From contig JAKAWN010000047.1 of assembly GCA_021827245.1 (NCBI GenBank), positions 1 through 23,972 of the forward strand: DNA of 23,972 bases, in the 5' to 3' direction. Positions 8,351 to 15,120 of this stretch are shown here, piece by piece (position 1 is the first letter of the stretch; each line of letters opens with the position of its first letter). This DNA is from Acidobacteriota bacterium. Its GTDB lineage: Bacteria; Acidobacteriota; Terriglobia; UBA7540. The notes beneath the pieces were generated by a model. That model was not told the DNA's origin and did not search any database. It worked only from the letters and a program-made list of their open reading frames with translations. The position numbers were made by a program, and so were the translations under genes.

Positions 8351-9808
8351 GTGCATCGCAGAAGTTTTCTGCAAGGGATTGCGGCTGGTGGATTATCTCT
8401 GCCAGTCGTAGGCGCGGCCGAAATCCCTGCATCGTACCGGCAAGGCAGCTTTGATGGTTCTGTGACCGCGTCCAAAGTTGACCTGGTGATTGATACTTCC
8501 CGAACTTTAGGGCCGATCGATCTCACCCGGTATTCACTGGGGCAGGGTGGCTTGAGTCCACAGCCCATGATCAGTGATCGCGTTGCCCAACTCAGACAGT
8601 TACATCCCCAGACCGTCAATTTCTTTGTTCAAGAATACTTTGACCTTTACCCAGAGCATTATCAGTATCACTGGGTGACACTCGACAAAGCAATCGAACC
8701 GATTCTCGCAATCGGCGCAAAGCCGATCATGAACCTGACGCTCAAACCCCCTGTGCTCTACCCGCAGATCAATGATGAGATCGTTGTCCCCACCAGTTGG
8801 GCGGAATGGGAGGAGTTGATATATCGGTTGGTCAGGCATTGTAATCAGGATCAAAAATTCGGGATCGAGTATTGGCTGGTTGAAAATGAGGGTGACATTG
8901 GCGAAGCGGGCGGATGTCCTTATAAATTCACGCCTCAGAGCTATGTCACCTATTACAAGCACACAGCGAGCGCCATTCGCAGAGCTGATCCAACCGCCAA
9001 AGTCGGTGGTCCGGCGCCCGCCGGGTATATCGATTACGAAAGCCCTTTTGTAGACGCCTTGGTCGATTCCGCCGCCCGGGGAGAAGTGCCCTTTGATTTC
9101 CTTTGCTTCCATGGGTACAACAATGATCCAAGATGGTTCTGGGAATTAATTGATCACATGAAGGCTAAGCTTGCCCAGCATTCTCAACTGAGCCATGTGG
9201 AAACTATGGTCGACCAATGGAACATGTCGCTCGGAAACCCCGTTATGGATCCCTACTTCCAGCCCGCTTTTATTCTGGAAACTACTTTAGGCTTCTACAA
9301 GAAAGGACTCACCAGGTCGTCGTACTATCAGATTCGCGATTATTTCGTTGACCCAAAGGTTTTTTCCAGGATTTTGTCCAAGCGCGGCACCGCCTTCATG
9401 GCACACTGGTGGAATACGATGCCGCAATACGACGCCCTGTACGACAACCAAAATCGGCTGCGGCCAGCGTATTACTCCTTTTTCCTCCTGAACCACATCA
9501 ATGGTCGGCAACTGCCAGTGGCTGGGGCAGAACACGACGTCAAAGCGCTTGCGGCGGCCGAAGATCCGTGGATCAACGTTGTTCTGTGGAATTTCCCGCT
9601 TGAAGGCCAAGGAAGTGCTCGCGTGGTGACAGTTCGGTTCCCTTCTGAGAAAAAGGGGAGCGTTCGACTGGTGAAGCTCAACCCCGAAAGCCCCATTAAT
9701 AATCTCGAGCAGATCCGCAATGGAGCAATCTCAGATCCCGAAAACAATCCGGTCAACATAACCCTTCGTCCCTATGAAATTTACTGGATTGAGATCACTA
9801 GGCCGTAA
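8351..9808 (+). CDS. Tat-exported GH39-like (beta-xylosidase-type) protein
   Basis: 485 residues. The N-terminus MHRRSFLQGIAAG carries a twin-arginine signal (RRSFLQ) with probable cleavage near residues 22-24, so the mature protein is likely periplasmic or exported. The body resembles a clan A glycoside hydrolase of the GH39/xylosidase type: a (beta/alpha)8 barrel to about residue 370 and a C-terminal beta domain to 485. The candidate acid/base is E180 in WLVENEGD. The strand where GH39 nucleophiles occur (usually TEWN) reads VDQWN (D288, Q289), so the usual glutamate appears to be glutamine. The start is GTG with AGGAGG at 8341-8346, only 4 nt upstream. The 256 bp before it hold no recognised gene. 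It may process an oligosaccharide before uptake, or may only bind it. Confidence 0.75.
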   Translation: MHRRSFLQGIAAGGLSLPVVGAAEIPASYRQGSFDGSVTASKVDLVIDTSRTLGPIDLTRYSLGQGGLSPQPMISDRVAQLRQLHPQTVNFFVQEYFDLYPEHYQYHWVTLDKAIEPILAIGAKPIMNLTLKPPVLYPQINDEIVVPTSWAEWEELIYRLVRHCNQDQKFGIEYWLVENEGDIGEAGGCPYKFTPQSYVTYYKHTASAIRRADPTAKVGGPAPAGYIDYESPFVDALVDSAARGEVPFDFLCFHGYNNDPRWFWELIDHMKAKLAQHSQLSHVETMVDQWNMSLGNPVMDPYFQPAFILETTLGFYKKGLTRSSYYQIRDYFVDPKVFSRILSKRGTAFMAHWWNTMPQYDALYDNQNRLRPAYYSFFLLNHINGRQLPVAGAEHDVKALAAAEDPWINVVLWNFPLEGQGSARVVTVRFPSEKKGSVRLVKLNPESPINNLEQIRNGAISDPENNPVNITLRPYEIYWIEITRP

Positions 9809-9861
9809 TGGTTTCAGGATCGCGTCGCAAGATTCGAAGGTTGGTGTGAGGATATGCACAA

Positions 9862-11022
9862 ATGAAGATAACAGACATAAAGACTCAGCTTATTCGGATC
9901 CCGTTCACTGAATACCTTCGGGCAGCTTACGGAGGACGCAGCCACGCCTCGTTCCTTTTGGTGGTGGTTGAAACCGACGAAGGAATTGTCGGCTACGGCG
10001 AACACGACGGTCTGTTTTATGAGACGGCAGACGCATTTATCCATTCGGAATTGAAACCTCTTCTTCTCGGCGAAGATCCAACCCAGATTGAATTTCTCAA
10101 CCATAAGATGGAGCACTTTTTTCTCTGGAATTCATTTGCGGCTTACCCGATCTCGGCAATCGACATGGCTCTTTATGACATCAAAGGAAAGAAACTTGGT
10201 GTACCTGCGTACGAACTCCTGGGCGGACTCTACCGCGAAAAGATGGAAGTCACCGGGCTGATTCATATGCACAGTACCGAGGAGGACGTTGCCTCAGCAG
10301 TCAGGCTTAAGGAGAGAGGCTATCGAGTGCTGAAGATCAAAGTAGGCCTCAATCCTTACAAGGACATGGAACGGCTGGCCGCAATCCGCGAAGCCGTTGG
10401 GCCGAAAATTCCTTTTCGCATTGACCCTAATATGGCGTGGAGTCCGCGGACCGCTGTGCGCTGGATTCGCAAGATGGAGAAATTCAACCTGCAGTGGGTG
10501 GAACAACCGGTTCCGTCCTGGGATAAGAAAGGGCTGTTGGAAGTGGCGAGAGCCGTGGATACTCCGCTGTCAGCCGATGAAAGCTGCATGACTGTCCGCG
10601 ACGCCATGGAACTGGCCGAACTCGGAGCCGTAGAAGTATTCAATGTCTACCTGACTGAGTGCGGCGGAATCACACGCGCAAAACAGATCGTCTCTATCGC
10701 GAATGTCGCTGGAATCGCCTGCGTTATCGGCACATGGGGGGAAGGTGGCGTCGGACAAGCTGCGGTTCTGCACCTTGTTGCGAGCTCACAGAATTTTGAA
10801 CACCCCTCGGATTCCGCAATTGGCCTGACCGCCGATAGCTTCATCACTGAGCCTTTCACCTTCGACTCCCAGGCCTGTTTGTCTGTCCCACGTAAACCCG
10901 GACTGGGGGTGGAGCTGGACAGCAGCAAGATCAAAACGTATTCAAGCCTTGTAGGCGAGGACAGGGTGTTTGCCGGTCTTGCGGGAAACAGATCCATACC
11001 GCGTTCGCGAATAATCCTATGA
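9862..11022 (+). CDS. Enolase-superfamily (muconate cycloisomerase/MR-like) enzyme
   Basis: 386 residues, second enolase-superfamily paralogue of the run. Capping domain is about 1-125, barrel about 130-345. The strand-2 KxK is intact (K158 and K160 in LKIKVG). Metal ligands: D188 (RIDPNMAW), E214 (WVEQPV) and D239 (SADESC). The strand-6 position that carries a second catalytic lysine in the muconate cycloisomerase subgroup (as in NIKLMKTGG) reads NVYLTECGG, giving Y263, and the racemase-type His is not seen in the following GTWGEGG segment. It therefore fits neither textbook subgroup exactly. It starts 53 bp after the GH39-like gene; GAGGA at 9848-9852 is a plausible ribosome-binding site. 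A sugar-acid dehydratase or epimerase is most likely; the substrate is unknown. Confidence 0.8.
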   Translation: MKITDIKTQLIRIPFTEYLRAAYGGRSHASFLLVVVETDEGIVGYGEHDGLFYETADAFIHSELKPLLLGEDPTQIEFLNHKMEHFFLWNSFAAYPISAIDMALYDIKGKKLGVPAYELLGGLYREKMEVTGLIHMHSTEEDVASAVRLKERGYRVLKIKVGLNPYKDMERLAAIREAVGPKIPFRIDPNMAWSPRTAVRWIRKMEKFNLQWVEQPVPSWDKKGLLEVARAVDTPLSADESCMTVRDAMELAELGAVEVFNVYLTECGGITRAKQIVSIANVAGIACVIGTWGEGGVGQAAVLHLVASSQNFEHPSDSAIGLTADSFITEPFTFDSQACLSVPRKPGLGVELDSSKIKTYSSLVGEDRVFAGLAGNRSIPRSRIIL

Positions 11023-11054
11023 GCGACATCTCCACAGAGTGAACGCAGAAATCG

Positions 11055-12092
11055 ATGAGGCTTCGTCACGGTGAACTGAAATCAGTGATGGAAAAGGTAG
11101 CTGACTCTACCCTTTACTACCCGCAATATCAGTATAAAGCGTGGGGTTATGGCGAGTGGATTGCCATGGAGGGGCTGCTTTCCGCTGCTGAAATCTGCGG
11201 CAATGCGCGATATCTCGGCTTTGTCGAGGGCCTGGTCAACGGTTGGATTTCCAAACGCGAGGAGCTCGTCCCAGCAGATCATGTCTCACCCGGAGTTGCC
11301 TTAGTGCGGTTATACCGCCTGACGGGGCAGGAAAAGTACATACGCCGGGCACTCTCTCTTGCTGGTTTGCTTTTGAAATCTCCGCGTTCTTCCCGCGGCG
11401 CAAGGCTTTTACGGCCGGATGCTGAGCCAAACGTGTACGTTGACTGCATCTATTCTGACCCAACATTGTTCTGCGAGTTGGGAATCACGACGGGTGACAA
11501 GAAATGGTTTATTGAGGCGGTGAATTACACTCAGGAGTTCCTGGATGTTTTGACCGACCCGGAAAGCTCGCTGCTATACCATGGGTATAGCGATAATTCG
11601 CATTCGCCAATCGGCCTGCTTTGGGGCCGGGGAGTTGGATGGGCAGTACTCGGATTGGTCGATGTACTAGCAAACCTGTCGAAGGAGCTCCCCGGAAGGG
11701 AGGAATTGCTGGCGCAGATGTGGCACATGTCGAAAAGCCTCAAAAATCTCCAAGCAGCCGACGGGAATTGGCACACGGTCCTCGATCTCCCAGAATCCTA
11801 CCTTGAGAATTCTGTAGCGGCTTTTGTATTCACAAGTTTCAGCAAGGCGATTCGGCATGAATTGCTGGACACTACCTTTGCTCGCTGCGCTGAAAAAAGT
11901 TGGAATGCTGTCGTGAAGGCGCTAAAACCCGACGGACAAATCCTTGTCTCAGAGGCAACTCCCGCCGGCGACCTGCTTCTATACAATTCCTTGAAGCTGG
12001 GTGTTTATCCCTGGGGCCAAGGTGCAGTTCTGCGCGCCGTTGAAGAGGAATGTATTGCCCGAGGGCTATTCGACGTGAGCTCACGACATTGA
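11055..12092 (+). CDS. GH88/GH105-like unsaturated uronyl hydrolase-type protein
   Basis: 345 residues with the alpha6/alpha6-toroid signature of GH88/GH105 enzymes: DHVSPG...LYRLTG (74-91), YVDCIYSDPTLFCELG (128-143), LLWGRGVGWAVLGLVDVL (188-205), ESYLENSVAAFVF (247-259) and YPWGQGAVLRAVE near the end. D75 and D130 correspond by spacing to the aspartate pair used in hydrating the unsaturated uronic residue. No signal peptide, so a cytoplasmic oligosaccharide-processing role is likely. It starts 32 bp after the second enolase-superfamily gene and is probably the last gene of that transcript. The ribosome-binding site is weak. No polysaccharide lyase, which would produce the classical substrate, lies in the window, so the true substrate may differ. 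Confidence 0.75.
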   Translation: MRLRHGELKSVMEKVADSTLYYPQYQYKAWGYGEWIAMEGLLSAAEICGNARYLGFVEGLVNGWISKREELVPADHVSPGVALVRLYRLTGQEKYIRRALSLAGLLLKSPRSSRGARLLRPDAEPNVYVDCIYSDPTLFCELGITTGDKKWFIEAVNYTQEFLDVLTDPESSLLYHGYSDNSHSPIGLLWGRGVGWAVLGLVDVLANLSKELPGREELLAQMWHMSKSLKNLQAADGNWHTVLDLPESYLENSVAAFVFTSFSKAIRHELLDTTFARCAEKSWNAVVKALKPDGQILVSEATPAGDLLLYNSLKLGVYPWGQGAVLRAVEEECIARGLFDVSSRH

Positions 12093-12263
12093 TGTCTACT
12101 TCCCGTTGGACTGCAGCACAGAACACGACTTGATTCAGAGAAGGCCAATCCCCAGCTTAGTCACAGATCATCTTGCGGCCGCTCGACCTTAAGCAAGGGT
12201 TTCTCCGGGAAAGCATACCCTTCAATCGCGAGATGCCAAGATCCATCCCCATCAGCGTCCGGC

Positions 12264-13208
12264 TCAGCTTTCCGTTACGGGCTTACGCCTCTCTTCATAT
12301 ACGGTTATGAGAAGTGTGCTCATTAACACTAGAATTCCGCCAACAACCATGTAGCCAGTCATCCGCTCGTGAAGGATGACAGCGGCCAGCACCAATCCGA
12401 AAAACGGAATCAGATAGTTGGATAGTGCCGCCTGCGTTGCATCCAAGCGCGTCAGCACATTAAGGAACAGAACCATGGAAAGGCAGTAGACGAAGAGCGC
12501 CAGTACGATTAGAGCTCCCCATACCGCGAGCGTAAAATGTGGCAGGTTGAGAAATCCCTGAAACTCGGTGTCCAGCGTGATGGGGAGCATCACCACGAAT
12601 ACGGCGTAATAACTGTAGAGCAAGACTTGCAGCGGAGAATATCGACGCAACAGCTTCTTGCTATAGACATTGTAGAATGAGCTGCCACATATTCCGCCGA
12701 AGATGAGAAGATTTCCAATAAGGAAATCCATGCTGGCCAGGTTCAGTTCCTTCCAGTTTATACCCGAGCATTCCATGACTCCGATGATGGCGAACGCGAA
12801 GCTCACCCATCGTACTGGGGTCATCTTTTCGCCGAGCAGGAAGTAGGCCATGACTGCGGTGACGACGGGAAGTGTCAGCGCTAGCAGTGCGGCGTTAGAA
12901 GCAAGCGATAATTTCACACCCCAAGTTATGAACAACTGGGCTGGGATCTGGCCACACACTCCTATCAGGATGAACCCATAAAGGTCGTGGCGGGGGAGCG
13001 GACCGCTGCGGTGGGCCTCAGCCTTGGACCTCTGTCGATGGCGCACAATCAGGACCAGCAGGATCGTGGCAAGCGTTACAGGAAAGAATGTGGCGAAAAC
13101 CGGACCCATTTGTTCCTGTGCGACCTTTACCATCGAATACTGGCTGGCCCACATGAGGTTGCATAGGAGTAACAGGATCCAATCGCCAAATCGAGATTGC
13201 ACTTTCAT
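12264..13208 (-). CDS. EamA/DMT-family permease
   Basis: 314-residue inner-membrane protein with about ten hydrophobic segments in two EamA repeats (about 8-140 and 165-300). Diagnostic features include the N-terminal LLLLCNLMWASQYSMVKVA and SLASNAALLALTLPVVTAVMAYFLLGE at the end of the first repeat, with the matching TQAALSNYLIPFFGLVLAAVILHE in the second. Such permeases move amino acids, nucleosides, sugars or their metabolites; the substrate cannot be read here. It begins 17 bp after the epimerase-like gene on the same strand, so translation or transcription is probably coupled. It may carry the breakdown product of this locus across the inner membrane, by inference. It converges on the GH105-like gene across 171 bp. 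Confidence 0.85.
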   Translation of the reverse strand: MKVQSRFGDWILLLLCNLMWASQYSMVKVAQEQMGPVFATFFPVTLATILLVLIVRHRQRSKAEAHRSGPLPRHDLYGFILIGVCGQIPAQLFITWGVKLSLASNAALLALTLPVVTAVMAYFLLGEKMTPVRWVSFAFAIIGVMECSGINWKELNLASMDFLIGNLLIFGGICGSSFYNVYSKKLLRRYSPLQVLLYSYYAVFVVMLPITLDTEFQGFLNLPHFTLAVWGALIVLALFVYCLSMVLFLNVLTRLDATQAALSNYLIPFFGLVLAAVILHERMTGYMVVGGILVLMSTLLITVYEERRKPVTES

Positions 13209-13225
13209 TTTGTGCCTTCAGTCAG

Positions 13226-14104
13226 TTAATCCACTCTTATTCTTATCCGCCAGCGGTTGGTGTCATATGGTTTGAGCAACGCATACCCACTCTCGCCCAA
13301 GTCTCCCAATACGTCAGAGGGAGATGTGCAAGGCTCGAGAGCAATGCAGCGGAAGGGATTCTCGCTTTCCGGAAATCCGAAATTGTTGAACCATACGCCA
13401 AGAATCGGAGTTGTAGTCAAGTCGAACGTTATTGAAATATTGTGCTCCGAAAACGCCAGGTTGCACTCCCCTTCACTGAGACCGCTGAGAAAGATCTTAA
13501 GCGTATCTCCACGTGGGATCCATCGTGTGGAAAGGTCAATAGAGCCGTATATGGGCCATCGATAGACATCCTTTTGTCTAGGGAATGTCGTAAACGTCGT
13601 GTCACCCTTCGGGATCCTGAGCTCGAATTCGTCTTTCACCGCGAATAGTGAATGAGCTGACCACAGGTACCTGAAGGGCAGATCACTGAGGCTTTCAACG
13701 GCGTATTGAATCTCTAAAGTGTTTGCATCAACCAGGCGATAAGTCTTCCTGACGTGGTAATCAAACGATGTTCCGTTGCGTTCCAGCGTTAGGACCTCGT
13801 CGTCAGCTCGTTCAACTTCCCACTGGCCGTAAACCCACTCTCCCATCTGAAACAACTGTTTCCCTTGCCATGAGGGAAAAGGATATTCTCCTGGTTCGAT
13901 GTTGGGAAAGCAATCGTCCATGCCACTTGTATCGTAATTTGTCCACTCGCTGCCCAAAGGAATCTGGCGGTAAGGTTTTTGGGGTGACACCAATAGTGTG
14001 TCGCCTGTTCTTTTGTCCACAATCTGGCGCAGCTTTCCGCCTACTTTCGGCAGGACAATCACGTCCAGCGCTGTGGAACTCAAGACTAGTTCGCCGCTTT
14101 CCAT
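13226..14104 (-). CDS. Aldose-1-epimerase-like (galactose mutarotase fold) protein
   Basis: 292-residue beta-sandwich protein expected to bind and perhaps interconvert sugar anomers. Visible are the early GGKLRQIVDKRTG segment, GMDDCFPNIEP (61-71), a candidate catalytic His in WSAHSLF (H151) and a candidate catalytic Glu in IALEPCTSPSD (E257). The ATG at 14104 is preferred because GGAGAG lies about 9 nt upstream; a TTG at 14146 would add 14 residues without such a site. It lies 117 bp after the dehydrogenase gene and 17 bp before the permease gene on the same strand. A mutarotase would fit upstream of a sugar dehydrogenase. Family members with no catalytic role are known, so activity is unproven. 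Confidence 0.7.
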   Translation of the reverse strand: MESGELVLSSTALDVIVLPKVGGKLRQIVDKRTGDTLLVSPQKPYRQIPLGSEWTNYDTSGMDDCFPNIEPGEYPFPSWQGKQLFQMGEWVYGQWEVERADDEVLTLERNGTSFDYHVRKTYRLVDANTLEIQYAVESLSDLPFRYLWSAHSLFAVKDEFELRIPKGDTTFTTFPRQKDVYRWPIYGSIDLSTRWIPRGDTLKIFLSGLSEGECNLAFSEHNISITFDLTTTPILGVWFNNFGFPESENPFRCIALEPCTSPSDVLGDLGESGYALLKPYDTNRWRIRIRVD

Positions 14105-14221
14105 TTGATGACTCTCTCCATGAGTCCAGCTAACGCTACTTAACAAAGCACGGATGCATTGAGCTTAGGGGACTTTCAATACAGAAATTGGCCTCGGCTC
14201 AGCACATTGGAACCCAGTGTC

Positions 14222-14977
14222 TCACCGGATTGTCCAGCCACCATCAACAACCAGGTTGGAACCCGTCACGAAGGATGAATCGTCTGAGGCAAGAAACAAG
14301 GCACAAGTCGCAACTTCTTCCGGCGCTCCTGTCCTTCCAAGGACAGTCATATCCCTTTGCCATTGATGCAGCTTTTCGTCTTGCGCCTCAGGGCTGCTGG
14401 CGGTATCGATCGGCCCAGGGCAGATAGCATTAACCCGAATGTTATCCTTTCCGTAGTCGATGGCGAGGGCTTTTGTAAGTTGAATCACCCCGCCTTTTGC
14501 AGAGCAATACGCGGTGTAGGAGGCAAATCCTACCAGGCCACCTACGGATGCCATATTGATAATAGAGCCTCCCCCTACCTTTATCATTTCAGGGATCGCA
14601 TGCTTTGAGCATAAGAAGACACCTTTGAGACTGACATCAATGGAGCGGCTCCACTGGTCCTCAGAAGTTTCGACGGCTGATCTGAAATCCCTTTCATCCA
14701 TGTGTGCAGCGTTATTCACGAGGATGTCAATTCTGTCGTAAGCCTTGACCGTGTTGCTCACCATAGTCGCAACGTCTGAATTGCTTGATACGTCGGTGCG
14801 ACAGAAAAGCCCGTCTCCTCCTTTCTGCTTGATCAGCGATACAGTTTCCTTTCCAGATGCTTCGTTGATGTCAGCCACACAAACCCTTGCCCCTTCTTCC
14901 GCAAATAATAAGGCGGTAGCACGACCAATCCCGGACGCTGCACCTGTTACAATGGCCACCTTACCGGACAATCGCAT
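14222..14977 (-). CDS. Short-chain dehydrogenase/reductase (classical SDR)
   Basis: 251-residue NAD(P)-dependent oxidoreductase with a complete Rossmann fold. Cofactor motif TGAASGIG (11-18); D36 at the end of strand 2 (VADINEA) favours NAD(H). NNAA (88-91), S144 (NMASVGG) and Y157-CSA-K161 supply the catalytic Ser-Tyr-Lys. The fourth tetrad residue, usually asparagine in VNLKG, is S116 in VSLKG. PGPIDT (187-192) and the C-terminal GSNLVVDGGW are typical. The ATG at 14977 is chosen because GGAGGT lies about 7 nt upstream; a longer frame to 15082 has no such support. It would oxidise a sugar or polyol in the proposed pathway. It lies 143 bp downstream of the penicillin-acylase-like gene on the same strand. 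Confidence 0.9.
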   Translation of the reverse strand: MRLSGKVAIVTGAASGIGRATALLFAEEGARVCVADINEASGKETVSLIKQKGGDGLFCRTDVSSNSDVATMVSNTVKAYDRIDILVNNAAHMDERDFRSAVETSEDQWSRSIDVSLKGVFLCSKHAIPEMIKVGGGSIINMASVGGLVGFASYTAYCSAKGGVIQLTKALAIDYGKDNIRVNAICPGPIDTASSPEAQDEKLHQWQRDMTVLGRTGAPEEVATCALFLASDDSSFVTGSNLVVDGGWTIR

Positions 14978-15014
14978 TTCTACACCTCCCACCTGACATG
15001 AGTAACGAGCCTCG

Positions 15015-15034
15015 TCAATTCTGAACGGAATTGA
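15015..15034. promoter_or_regulatory. Palindromic operator candidate upstream of the SDR gene
   Basis: TCAATTC (15015-15021), 6-nt centre, GAATTGA (15028-15034): a perfect 7-bp inverted repeat of 20 bp overall, about 38 bp before the dehydrogenase start codon. Size and symmetry suit a dimeric regulator such as the IclR protein of this locus, but the match between protein and site is inference. It could also be a short mRNA hairpin. Confidence 0.35.
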
Positions 15035-15120
15035 GAGCCAAATCGCTATAAGAATCGCAGGGTGATATCCTTCGTCATTCATCGCCCTGTTTTGCGCTTC
15101 TGCGTATAATGATTATGCCG

